Positions 1 through 9,456 of a stretch of DNA of 64,000 nt are shown piece by piece. Location of the stretch: NCBI RefSeq assembly GCF_000829415.1, contig NZ_AP014637.1, forward strand, positions 973,501 to 1,037,500. The letters run 5' to 3'. The notes beneath the pieces are model-generated. The model was not told where the DNA came from, made no database searches, and was given only the letters and a program-made list of their open reading frames with translations. Made by a program: the position numbers and the translations under genes. This stretch comes from Pseudomonas sp. StFLB209 (GTDB lineage Bacteria; Pseudomonadota; Gammaproteobacteria; Pseudomonadales; Pseudomonadaceae). How positions within the stretch are numbered: the stretch's first letter is position 1; each line of letters opens with the position of its first letter.

Positions 1-123
1 ACACCGGGTCGGCGTAGGCGATGCGCAGGGTCTTGTCGGCGTCGGCGGCCAGCGCGTGGTTGGCGCTTAGCAGGGCCAGGGTCAGCGCGCTTGTCAGTAA
101 GGGTTTCAAATGGCGTTCCTCGT

Positions 124-127
<4 letters not shown>
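1..127 (-). CDS. ABC transporter substrate-binding protein, N-terminal fragment
   Basis: Only the first ~42 codons are inside the window. They encode a Sec-type signal peptide (a basic start, a Leu/Ala-rich core, then an ALA-AD cleavage region) followed by DKTLRIAYADPV, the usual start of a mature periplasmic peptide/opine-binding protein of the SBP_bac_5 family. The ATG at 127 overlaps the stop of the preceding ATPase gene (ATGA). A TTG at 109, seven bases after a GAGGA, would give a tidier signal peptide and may be the real start. As the last gene of the cluster it would supply the ligand-binding component. The family call rests on context plus this short stretch. Confidence 0.7.
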
Positions 128-1120
<993 letters not shown>

Positions 1121-1131
<11 letters not shown>

Positions 1132-2125
1132 GCGCTTCTCCTGCTCCGGCGCCGGGATGAAAACAACGCACACTGCGTCCCTCAAGCAACTGCAATGGCG
1201 GCTCGACAACGCAGGCGTCGCTGGCCCGCGGGCAGCGTGGGGCGAAGGCACAGCCGTTGGGCAGGTTGCCCAGCGACGGCGCCATGCCGGGGATCTGCCG
1301 CAGCCGTTCGCCGCGCTTGTTACGGCTCGGCAGGCTGTCGATCAAACCTTGCGTATAGGGGTGCTGCGGGTTATCCAGCAGCGCGTCCACCGGACCTTGT
1401 TCGACGATGCGCCCGGCATACATCACCGCCAGTTCATCGGCGAGCCCGGCGACCACCGACAGGTCGTGGGTAATCCATAGCAGCGAGGTGCCTTGCTCAC
1501 GCACCAGTTTCTGCACCTCGGCGAGGATCTGCGCCTGAATGGTCACGTCCAGTGCGGTGGTCGGCTCGTCGGCGATAATCAGGTCCGGGCGGTGCAGCAA
1601 GGCAATGGCGATCGCCACCCGCTGGCGCATGCCGCCAGACAACTGATGCGGGTAGGCGCGCAGACGTTCATCCGGGCTGGCAATGCCCATGCTCGCCAGG
1701 GTGTTGCTGGCCAGGGTCCGGGCCTCAGCCTGGCTAACCCGCCGATGCGCGCGCACCGCCTCGATCATCTGGGTGTCGACCCGCAACACCGGATTGAGGG
1801 TCATCATCGGGTCCTGGAAAATCATCGCCAGCCGGTCGCCCTGCAACTCGCGCAGCTCACGGGGCTTGAGCCGGCGCAGGTCGCGGCCCTGGAACAGGAT
1901 CTCGCCGGCGGTGATCCGTCCGGGTTTATCCAGCAGACCCAAAATGGAAAAGCCGGTCACCGATTTGCCCGAACCAGACTCACCGACCAGCCCCAGAATG
2001 CGCCCCGGTGCCAGTGTCAGCGACAGGTCGCGCACCGCCGGCAGCAGGCCGTCGCGGGTCTGAAAGGCGGCGCTCAGGCCACGCACTTCCAGGGTAGCCG
2101 GCCGTACTTCAAGAACGGCCGTCAT
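1121..2125 (-). CDS. Peptide/opine ABC transporter ATP-binding protein (DppD/OppD type)
   Basis: The second ATPase of the importer, 334 residues, the normal family length. Walker [10 protein letters not shown] lies at about residues 48-56; the signature is [15 protein letters not shown] and Walker B is LIIADEP. The C-terminus has the family's Cys-bearing extension ([15 protein letters not shown]), which in DppD-type proteins can hold an iron-sulfur cluster. The start codon overlaps the stop of the upstream permease gene (ATGA). It probably forms an ATPase heterodimer with the protein encoded next. Confidence 0.94.
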
Positions 2126-3024
2126 GCTTGCAGCCTCGGGTTGAGCACATCGCGCAGGCGGTCGCCCACCAGATTGATGGCGACAATGGTCAGCAGCAGG
2201 GCCAGCCCCGGAAACACACTGATCCAGTATTCATCGCCGAGCATGTACTGAAAGCCGTTGGCGATCAGCAGGCCCAGCGAGGGTTCGGTGATCGGCACGC
2301 CCAGGCCGAGGAACGACAGGGTCGCTTCCAGGGTGATAGCGCGGGCGATCTGCAATGCGCCGATGACGATCAGCGGCGGCAGGCAGTTGGGCAGGATATG
2401 ACCGAGCAGAATGCGCCAGCGGGTAATACCCTGGCCGCGTGCGGCCTCAACGTATTCACGACGGCTCTCGACCAGCGCCTGGCCGCGGGCGGTGCGCGCG
2501 TAGTAGGCCCATTCCAGCACCACCAGGGTCAGCATCACGTTGCCAACGCCCTTGCCCAGCCAGGCGAGGATCATCAGCGCCATGAGGATGCCGGGGAACG
2601 ACAGCAGCATGTCGACCAGACGCATCAGCAGCGCATCGACCCAGCCACCGGCGTATGCCGCAGCCAGGCCGATCACGGTGCCGACCACCGCTGCAATCAA
2701 CGCCGAGCCCAGCCCCACGACCAGGCTGATGCGCAGGCCATAGGCGATCGCCGAGTACAGGTCGCGGCCCTGGCCGTCGGTGCCCAGCCAGTAAGTGAAA
2801 CCGCCACTCATGCTCTCGCTGCCCGGTGCCAGCCGTGCGTCTAGCACATCCAGTTGCAGCAGGTCATAGGGATTTTGCGGGGTGACCCACGGCGCCCGCA
2901 CCGCCAACAGGACGATGCCCAGCAACAGCACTAGCCCCAGCAAGGCCGAAGGCGAGCGCAAGAAATCGCCCAGAGCGCGCTGCCAGGGCGAAACGACAGA
3001 CACGGCAGACACAGCACCACTCAT
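2122..3024 (-). CDS. ABC transporter inner-membrane permease (DppC/OppC type)
   Basis: A 300-residue BPD_transp_1 permease. An N-terminal membrane segment (around residues 29-45) is followed by the DppC/OppC-type periplasmic stretch (HWLGTDGQGRD-like, here YWLGTDGQGRDLYS) and then the transmembrane core. The cytoplasmic coupling loop is EAARGQGITRWRILLGHILPN, matching the EAA motif that docks on the ATPases. Start and stop codons overlap both neighbours by four bases. It is expected to pair with the DppB-type permease encoded just upstream. Confidence 0.93.
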   Translation of the reverse strand: MSGAVSAVSVVSPWQRALGDFLRSPSALLGLVLLLGIVLLAVRAPWVTPQNPYDLLQLDVLDARLAPGSESMSGGFTYWLGTDGQGRDLYSAIAYGLRISLVVGLGSALIAAVVGTVIGLAAAYAGGWVDALLMRLVDMLLSFPGILMALMILAWLGKGVGNVMLTLVVLEWAYYARTARGQALVESRREYVEAARGQGITRWRILLGHILPNCLPPLIVIGALQIARAITLEATLSFLGLGVPITEPSLGLLIANGFQYMLGDEYWISVFPGLALLLTIVAINLVGDRLRDVLNPRLQA

Positions 3025-3995
3025 CGCGCAGCCTCCAGACGAACCCGCGGGTCAAGCACGCGGTACAAGATATCGACGATCAGGTTGAGGGTGACGAAGA
3101 TCACCACCACGACCATCAGGTAGGCGACCACCACCGGGCGGTCCAGGCTGTTGATGCTGTCGAGGATCAGCTTGCCGGAACCGGGCCAGGCAAAGATGTT
3201 CTCGGTGACCACCGCGTAGGCGATGGTCGAGCCCAGCTCCAGGCCCAGCACGGTGACCAGCGGAATCAGGGTGTTGCGCAGCACGTGCATCAGCACCACG
3301 CGCAGCGGCGACAGGCCCTTGGCACGGGCAAACCGGACGAAGTCCTGAGGCAGAATCTCGCGCACCCCGGCGCGGGTCAGGCGCAGGATCAGCGAGACCT
3401 TGAACAGCGCCAGGTTCAGCGCTGGCAGCAGCAGGTGCTGCCAGCCGTCGAGGGTGAACCACGACCACTGGATACCGAACAGCTCACGGGTTTCGCCCCG
3501 GCCACTGGCCGGCAGCCAGCCCAGATGCACCGAGAAAAACAGCACCAGCATCAGCGCCACCCAGAACGACGGCAGCGAGAAACCGATGATGCTGGTGGCC
3601 ATCATCAGCTTTGACAACGGGTGGTCAGGATACAGCCCGGCAAACAGCCCCAGCGGCACGCCGACCAGAATCGCCAGCAGCAGCGCCGTGACCGCCAGTT
3701 CAACGGTGGCCGGCAGGCGGTTGAGGACCAGTTGCAAGGCATCTTCGTGATGCACATAGCTCTTGCCCAGATGCCCGTCCAGCGCCCCGCCGATGAAGTG
3801 CAGGTACTGTTGCCACAGCGGCTGATCCAGACCCAGTCGGGCAATTGCCGCCGCCCGTTCAGCCTGATTGAGGTCTTCGCCGATCAGGATATCCAGCGGG
3901 TTACCGATGGCATTGAGGCCGACGAACACGATCAGCGACATCAGCACCAGCACGATGAACGCCTGGCCGATACGGCGCAGCAGCCAGCCGGTCAC
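3021..3995 (-). CDS. ABC transporter inner-membrane permease (DppB/OppB type)
   Basis: The other permease half of the importer, ~324 residues. Features are the N-terminal LLRRIGQAFIVLVLMSLIVF membrane anchor, a periplasmic region and the EAA-like loop FARAKGLSPLRVVLMHVLRN. The open frame extends to 4034, but the GTG at 3995 overlaps the monooxygenase stop codon as GTGA and places VTGWLLRRIGQ at the N-terminus, as is typical of DppB. This four-base overlap ties the transporter to the upstream flavin monooxygenase. Confidence 0.92.
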   Translation of the reverse strand: MTGWLLRRIGQAFIVLVLMSLIVFVGLNAIGNPLDILIGEDLNQAERAAAIARLGLDQPLWQQYLHFIGGALDGHLGKSYVHHEDALQLVLNRLPATVELAVTALLLAILVGVPLGLFAGLYPDHPLSKLMMATSIIGFSLPSFWVALMLVLFFSVHLGWLPASGRGETRELFGIQWSWFTLDGWQHLLLPALNLALFKVSLILRLTRAGVREILPQDFVRFARAKGLSPLRVVLMHVLRNTLIPLVTVLGLELGSTIAYAVVTENIFAWPGSGKLILDSINSLDRPVVVAYLMVVVVIFVTLNLIVDILYRVLDPRVRLEAAR

Positions 3996-5452
3996 GTGCG
4001 CAGCTCCCCGGCCCGCAACCGGCCGGCCTGCCACTCATCACCGAGCAGCTCTGGGTCGGCATAGTCCTGCATCGCCCGGAAGTGATACTCGATGTCTTCA
4101 TTGAACAACTGGCCGGCCAGGCCTTGGGCGATGCGCTTGGCGCCGTCGCTGATCGCCGGGATATCTCCCGACACGCCGCCGTAGGTCAGCGCAGCGGGAT
4201 AGTTGAAGCAGTGGATGCGCTCCAGCCCCGGACAGGCACCTGGCTCACGCGGCAGAAATTCAAACAGCGGGCCCAGGTCGGGCAGTTGCGCGGCTTCGCT
4301 GTCGAGTTGGTCGGCCGGCAACGGAAAACGCTCGGACCAGCGCCGGATGTACGGCGCGAACGGGGCGAATTCCGGGCGTTTGTCCAGGTCGGTGCGAAAG
4401 CCGGTGGCGAAGACAATGAAGTCATAAACCAGATTGGCTTGTGAGGTGCGCACCTGCAACTGGCCCTGGCTGTCGAGTTCGACCGCTTCCAAGGCGTTGT
4501 CCAGCAGCAAGCGGGCATTGGCGTGGCGCGCCACCCGCAAGGTACTGCCGCGTGGCGGCGGGGTCTGCTGGGCATTGAGGTATTCGCGGATCTGCCATTT
4601 CCAGGCATCGGGCAGGCGCCAGTAACCGTGGGTCATGCCGGGGCTGCCGGCCCCCTTGCCCTTGTTGATGCGCGGCAGTTCACGGCGGCGCACCAGCATG
4701 TCGACCGAGACCGCACCAGCTTCCAGCGCCGTACCGGCAGCGTCCATCGCCGAAGCGCCGCCGCCGATGACGGCCACGCGCTTGCCGGTAAACCAGGCGT
4801 CCTGCAGGCCATCGGCCGAATGCGCCCAGTACTGGCGCGGCAAGGCCAGCGCCAGATCCGGCACCCAAGGGCCGCCCATGCCGTCGCGGCCGGTGGCGAG
4901 TACCACGTGCCGGGCGAGCACTTCCTGAAGGCCGTCAGGCGCATCGATCAGCAAGCGCACGAAGCCTTCGGCGGTCGGTTGCACACTGGCGATGCGGTGC
5001 TGGTTGCGTACATCCAGGTTCAGTACCTGGCGATACCAGCGCAGGTACTCGGCCCATTGCAGGCGCGGAATCTTGTCCAGCGCCTGCCATTGCGCAAGAC
5101 CGAAACGGGCTTGATACCAGGCCCGGAACGTCAGGGCCGGCAAGCCCAGCGCGGGACCTGCCAGTTGTTTGGGCGAGCGCAGGGTCTGCATCCGTGCCGT
5201 GGTCGCCCACGGCCCTTCAAAACCCGGCTCGGACTGATCGAACAGCACGCTGCGCACGCCCAGGTGATGCAACTCGGCAGCGGCGGCCATCCCGGCCATG
5301 CCGGCGCCGACGATGGCGACATCGAGCAGTTCGGTGTCGCCATGCTGCTGAGTCTTGACCCAGGGTTGTGCGGGCAGGCCGAGCCATTCCAGGTCTTCGC
5401 GCAAGCGTGCTTCGAGGGCAGGCAGGCCGATGGGGGTATGGGTGTCAGGCAT
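3992..5452 (-). CDS. Flavin-containing monooxygenase / FAD-NAD(P)-dependent oxidoreductase
   Basis: A 486-residue protein with two dinucleotide-binding folds. GAGMAGMAAAAELHHLGV near residue 50 is the FAD Rossmann motif, and VAVIGGGASAMDAA around residue 228 is the NAD(P)H motif. FATGF near residue 350 is the conserved ATG motif of class B flavin monooxygenases. These enzymes hydroxylate or oxygenate N, S or ketone substrates. It sits between the TonB receptor gene and the ABC permeases and overlaps the permease gene by four bases. Inference: it oxidises the imported compound. The substrate is unknown; an N-hydroxylase or Baeyer-Villiger enzyme is possible. Confidence 0.8.
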   Translation of the reverse strand: MPDTHTPIGLPALEARLREDLEWLGLPAQPWVKTQQHGDTELLDVAIVGAGMAGMAAAAELHHLGVRSVLFDQSEPGFEGPWATTARMQTLRSPKQLAGPALGLPALTFRAWYQARFGLAQWQALDKIPRLQWAEYLRWYRQVLNLDVRNQHRIASVQPTAEGFVRLLIDAPDGLQEVLARHVVLATGRDGMGGPWVPDLALALPRQYWAHSADGLQDAWFTGKRVAVIGGGASAMDAAGTALEAGAVSVDMLVRRRELPRINKGKGAGSPGMTHGYWRLPDAWKWQIREYLNAQQTPPPRGSTLRVARHANARLLLDNALEAVELDSQGQLQVRTSQANLVYDFIVFATGFRTDLDKRPEFAPFAPYIRRWSERFPLPADQLDSEAAQLPDLGPLFEFLPREPGACPGLERIHCFNYPAALTYGGVSGDIPAISDGAKRIAQGLAGQLFNEDIEYHFRAMQDYADPELLGDEWQAGRLRAGELRT

Positions 5453-5498
5453 GGGTGTGCGGTCTCGGTAAAGGAAGTCGTGTGGTCTTACTCGGCCT

Positions 5499-5558
5499 GT
5501 AGGAGCGGCTTCAGCCGCGAAGGCAAATACCGTGATTCGCGGCTGAAGCCGCTCCTAC
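5499..5558. repeat. REP pair (inverted, BIME-like)
   Basis: Two head-to-head copies of the Pseudomonas REP unit, GTAGGAGCGGCTTCAGCCGC on one side and its complement on the other, separated by about 15 bases. It lies between the TonB receptor stop and the monooxygenase start, so the receptor transcript may end or be trimmed here. Confidence 0.9.
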
Positions 5559-5571
5559 GACGAAACAGTTA

Positions 5572-8043
5572 TCAAAAATCGATATTCAACCGCCCATAGT
5601 AAAAAGCCCCGTATGAGCCAAACGGCGAGATCGATGAGTAATAGGAAGCGCCCGATACGTCGGTGACGGTGTGTTTGTCCGGGTAGACGTTGAACACGTT
5701 GTCCGCGCCCAGCGAGACTTTGACGTTGTCGGTGATCTGGTAGCCGACGTCGATGTCGGTGATCCATTTGGCGCCAAAGCGTTCGTCCACCCCGCCGTTG
5801 GTGTCACCCAGGCGTTTGACTTCGCCGTAACGGGTGGTGCGCAGCCCCACGTCCCAGTCGCCACGCTGCCAGTTCACTCCCAACAGAAACTTGGTTTTCG
5901 GCGTCAGGTCGGTGATGCCGCCCAGACCGCTGCGCTCAAAGCGCGACAGGCCAAGGCTCTGCAACTGGGCGGGGTTGTCTTTCTGATCGGTGATGGTTGC
6001 CTTGTTCCAGTTGGCGCCAAGGTTGTAACGCAGGCGGCCGAACTCGCCCAGGTGCTGGGTGTAGTCCACCACCAGGTCCACACCGCGGGTGCGGGTGTCG
6101 AAGGCGTTGGCGTAATACTGCACTTGTTGCACATGGGAAAAGCCGTAGGTCGCCAGGATGCCGTCCACCGCCGCGCCTTGCAGCGGGCTGACCAGGGCGA
6201 TGCGGTCTTGCAGGTCGATCAGGTAGGCATCCAGCGAGACGTTAAGGTTTTTCAGCGGGTTCCAGGTCAGGCCGGCCGACAGGCTCTGCGAGCGCACCGG
6301 TTCCAGGTCTTCGGCGCCCAGTGCCCGGCCGATGGCCGAGTCCGGCTGGACGCGCTTGATCATGATGTCGCGGGTTTCATTGCCAATGGTGCGACGGCCC
6401 AGGCCAGTCTTGGCGTAGCCCTGCTGGATCATCGACGGCGCCACGAAGCCGCTGCTCAATGCACCGCGAGCCGCCAGTTCCGGGGTGAAGGCATAACGGG
6501 TGGAAAGCTTGCCGGTCCAGGTATTGCCCGAGCTGTCGGTGTAATGCTCGAAACGCCCGGCCGCACCGACAAACCATTTGTCAGTAACGTCCAGACCGAA
6601 GTCCACATAGGCTGCGGTGTTGCTGCGGCGCAGATTGACTTCGTCTTCAGGCAGCAACAGGTAGTTGCCCAGCGCGCCGATAGCCGCCTGCTGGCCGGCA
6701 CGCGGGTGGCCGGCCGGGTAACGGTAGCCGCCGCTGGCGTAGGAGTCCGGGTCGCCGGATTCGGTACGGTAATGCTCGAAGCGATGCTCCAGACCAGTGG
6801 CGAAGGTCAACGGGTTGCTCAGGCCGATGTCCAGGGTCCGGTTCAGGTCCAGGTTGGTGGTCCACTGATCGAAGGTGTTGGTCTGCAACCAGAAGTCGGT
6901 GGGGCTGCTGGTGCCCAGCGACGGGTTGAGGTTGTTATCGGTCAGTTGCTTCTGGCGGTTGCGGCCATACGAGGTGCTCAGATCCCAGTCCCAACCGGCC
7001 ACGTCCTTGCCACGGGCGCCAAACACGGCCTGGTAATCAAGGCTTTCAAAGGTGAAATTCGGCGCAATGCCATCGGGATACAGCTCATTGATGATGGTGT
7101 TGGAGTTGGGCCGGCGAAAGCCGATGGACACCAGCGCGTCCTGCTTACCCAGGGTGCTGAACGAATACAGGGTGGTGTCGTCGGTGATCGGCAGCTCGGC
7201 GTTGTAGGCCAGGTTGTATTGCTCGATCTCCGGCAGGCCGCCGCCGTAGTTGCGCCGCTCGACGGTGGTTTCGCGTGGGTCAGGCTGGCCGTTGACCGGA
7301 TAATAGAAACTGCCAGTGGCCTCGGCGGAGCGCTTGGTACTGTCCTGGTTCTTGGCGTCCAGGGTGAAGTTGAAGAAGCCGCCATTGGGCAGCTCAAAGC
7401 CTTTGTTGATGCTTTGCTGATAAGTCTCGCCGTTGGAGCCGACCCCGTGATAGCCGGAACGACGGCCGACCAGCGTCGTGGCGCTGCCGCCGCTGCTGTC
7501 CTTTTTCAGGATGATATTGATCACCCCGGCGATCGCGTCAGAGCCGTATTGGGCAGCAGCGCCGTCGCGCAATACTTCGACGCGGTCCACCGCCGCCACC
7601 GGAATCAGCTCAAGGTCAGCGGGGTTCCAGCCTTCGACCAGCACCGAGTTTTCCGAGGCCACCGAGCCGCCATGGCGGCGCTTGCCGTTGACCAGCACCA
7701 GCACATAACCGCCCCCCAGCCCCCGCAGGCCCGCCGCACGGGCGACGTTGCTGTAGGCGCCGCCGGTGACCTTGGCCACGTTGAACGACGGCAACAGATT
7801 GGCCAGCGCATCGCGCAGGCTGACGCTGGCGCCCTGTTTCTCCAGGTCCTGGCCGCCAATCACATCGATTGGCACGGCGCTTTCGGCCACGGTGCGCTCG
7901 ACACCACGGTTACCCACGGACACCACGGTCTGCAACTGGACCGCCTGCTCTTGCTGGTCTGCCGCCTGGGCACCGCTTGCGCAGCACAGACCGGCCAGGG
8001 TCAGGAGCGCGGGCGTTGAAACCGTTGAAAACTTCGCTTGCAT
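5572..8043 (-). CDS. TonB-dependent outer-membrane receptor
   Basis: An 823-residue outer-membrane active transporter. It has a signal peptide ending ASGAQA, a TonB-box-like segment QTVVSV near the mature N-terminus, a plug domain (DALANLLPSFNV through RVEVLRDGAAAQYGSDAIAGVINIIL), then the beta-barrel, ending in the C-terminal aromatic residue of RLNIDF. The ATG at 8043 is preferred over the one six codons earlier because GGAGGG sits seven bases before it. It precedes the monooxygenase/ABC genes on the same strand and is followed by a REP pair. No siderophore biosynthesis genes are nearby, and an organic substrate (peptide-, opine- or sulfur-type) is as likely as a ferric chelate. Confidence 0.92.
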   Translation of the reverse strand: MQAKFSTVSTPALLTLAGLCCASGAQAADQQEQAVQLQTVVSVGNRGVERTVAESAVPIDVIGGQDLEKQGASVSLRDALANLLPSFNVAKVTGGAYSNVARAAGLRGLGGGYVLVLVNGKRRHGGSVASENSVLVEGWNPADLELIPVAAVDRVEVLRDGAAAQYGSDAIAGVINIILKKDSSGGSATTLVGRRSGYHGVGSNGETYQQSINKGFELPNGGFFNFTLDAKNQDSTKRSAEATGSFYYPVNGQPDPRETTVERRNYGGGLPEIEQYNLAYNAELPITDDTTLYSFSTLGKQDALVSIGFRRPNSNTIINELYPDGIAPNFTFESLDYQAVFGARGKDVAGWDWDLSTSYGRNRQKQLTDNNLNPSLGTSSPTDFWLQTNTFDQWTTNLDLNRTLDIGLSNPLTFATGLEHRFEHYRTESGDPDSYASGGYRYPAGHPRAGQQAAIGALGNYLLLPEDEVNLRRSNTAAYVDFGLDVTDKWFVGAAGRFEHYTDSSGNTWTGKLSTRYAFTPELAARGALSSGFVAPSMIQQGYAKTGLGRRTIGNETRDIMIKRVQPDSAIGRALGAEDLEPVRSQSLSAGLTWNPLKNLNVSLDAYLIDLQDRIALVSPLQGAAVDGILATYGFSHVQQVQYYANAFDTRTRGVDLVVDYTQHLGEFGRLRYNLGANWNKATITDQKDNPAQLQSLGLSRFERSGLGGITDLTPKTKFLLGVNWQRGDWDVGLRTTRYGEVKRLGDTNGGVDERFGAKWITDIDVGYQITDNVKVSLGADNVFNVYPDKHTVTDVSGASYYSSISPFGSYGAFYYGRLNIDF

Positions 8044-8172
8044 GAAACATCCCTCCGACAAGTCGCCGTGAAAAGTGATGCGGCGATTTGCCGAGGTCGG
8101 CTGGATTTCCGCTAAGCAGGATTGTGGTCTGAGCCATATAATCCATTTTTCGTATATTCAAAGCCGTTTCAT

Positions 8173-8250
8173 TTGGTAATCGAATACTAAGAGACGCGAC
8201 TTATCACCACAACAACTTAAAAATGCTATGGATATTCAGTATTGGAATAT
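8173..8250. promoter_or_regulatory. Candidate operators upstream of the TonB receptor
   Basis: This gap, between the LysR stop and the receptor start, holds two dyads: TTGGTA-N6-TACTAA (8173-8190, one mismatch) and a perfect ATATTC-N7-GAATAT (8232-8250). The stretch is AT-rich for this genome. Either could bind the LysR regulator encoded just upstream. No clear -35/-10 pair was assigned. The rest of the gap holds only a REP-like hairpin. Confidence 0.35.
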
Positions 8251-8260
8251 GAGCGATGCA

Positions 8261-8349
8261 GGAGCGAGCGCTGCTCGCGAAAGGGCCAACCCAGGCGCAA
8301 CATCTGTAGCGTGTGAAAAATGGCCTTCGCGAGCAGAGCTCGCTCCCAC
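8261..8349. repeat. REP-like inverted pair, GAGCGAGC variant
   Basis: GGAGCGAGCGCTGCTCGCGAA faces its near-complement TTCGCGAGCAGAGCTCGCTCC across about 45 bases. It lies just past the LysR stop codon. This is a variant REP family distinct from the GGAGCGGCTTCAGCCGC units elsewhere in the window. Confidence 0.75.
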
Positions 8350-8361
8350 AAGAACCTGCGA

Positions 8362-9312
8362 TCAGCTGGCGTAAATCGCCTGCATCAACACATCGTGACG
8401 GTTGGCCGGGTGCAGGGTCATGCCGGGCAGCAGTGACTGCGAGGTGGTTTTCAGGGCCTCGACCAGCGCCTTGGCGACATCCGACAGCGGGCTGGCGTGG
8501 GCTGAGACCAGGCCGAAATAGAACGGAATCGCCGACTCGATGGGCCTGACCACCACGCCTTGCAACGGCACACCGAAGGCGGTGAACGGATCGACCAGCG
8601 CGACGCCCAACCCGACCCGCGCCATCTGCATGGCGATCAGCGAGGTGTTGGTATCCAGAATGTGTGCCGGTTCAAGACCTGCGCGCTCGAAGGCCTTGTT
8701 GATCCGGCGGCGAAAGCGGAACGGGTTGGAAATGCTCACCAGCGTCTGCCCCGCCAGTTGCGCCATGCTCAACACCGGCTCGCCCGCCAGCTCGCTGTCT
8801 GCGGCCAGCACCGCCACGCAAGGTGCCTCACCAATCCAGTGCAGTTCCAGGCCGCGATGCTCCAGTGGCAGGCTGATCATGCCCAGGTCGAAGGTTTTCG
8901 ACAGCACTGCCTGCACCGCCGCCTCCGGCGACAGGCTCTGGATTTGCAGCTGTTGGGCGCGCAGGTCTTCAGTCAGCAGCGCCAGCGCCGGCGGTAACAG
9001 GCCGGCGGCCAGCGCCGGGGTGGCGACCAGACGCAGGCTGCGGTTTTCGTCGCGGGTCAGGTTCAGCGCGCGTTGATGCACATGCCGCACCCCTTGCAGG
9101 GCGCTCTCGACCTCGGCGGTCATCATGAAAGCTTTTTGGGTCGGGGTGACCTTGGGGCCGCTGCGTTCGAACAGAGCAAAGCCCAGTTCCTGCTCAAGTT
9201 CCTGGATCTGCCGGGTAATGGTCGGTTGCGAACGCCCGAGCATCTGCCCGGCACCGGTCACGCTACCGGCCGACATCACGGCGGCAAAGGCTTCGAGTTG
9301 ACGCAGATCCAC
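8362..9312 (-). CDS. LysR-family transcriptional regulator
   Basis: A 316-residue LTTR. The N-terminal winged helix-turn-helix covers about residues 3-60 (LEAFAAVMSAGSVTGAGQML then RSQPTITRQIQELEQELG), followed by the effector-binding domain. It is encoded on the same strand directly upstream of the receptor gene, so regulation of the receptor/monooxygenase/ABC genes is a reasonable inference. Autoregulation is typical of the family. The effector is unknown. Confidence 0.92.
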   Translation of the reverse strand: MDLRQLEAFAAVMSAGSVTGAGQMLGRSQPTITRQIQELEQELGFALFERSGPKVTPTQKAFMMTAEVESALQGVRHVHQRALNLTRDENRSLRLVATPALAAGLLPPALALLTEDLRAQQLQIQSLSPEAAVQAVLSKTFDLGMISLPLEHRGLELHWIGEAPCVAVLAADSELAGEPVLSMAQLAGQTLVSISNPFRFRRRINKAFERAGLEPAHILDTNTSLIAMQMARVGLGVALVDPFTAFGVPLQGVVVRPIESAIPFYFGLVSAHASPLSDVAKALVEALKTTSQSLLPGMTLHPANRHDVLMQAIYAS

Positions 9313-9386
9313 AAAAGCTCCTGATCGATGGGGAATCGAGAGACGAGGAGCCTACAGGTTTGTCGCGGATCTGGCACGTATCGATG

Positions 9387-9449
9387 TTTCGCGGCTGAAG
9401 CCGCTCCTACGGTTGTCGCAAACCCCGTAGGAGCGGCTTTAGCCGCGAA
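9387..9449. repeat. REP pair (inverted)
   Basis: TTCGCGGCTGAAGCCGCTCC and its inverted partner, with one base change, lie about 16 bases apart between the acetolactate-synthase-like stop and the LysR start. The position fits a transcript-end REP pair for the operon to the right. Confidence 0.9.
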
Positions 9450-9456
9450 GACCGAA

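Noticed and set aside
5671..8019. A 782-codon open frame antisense to the TonB receptor gene
   Set aside because: It is a shadow of a GC-rich gene: no ribosome site, no recognisable domain, and the opposite strand encodes a complete receptor.
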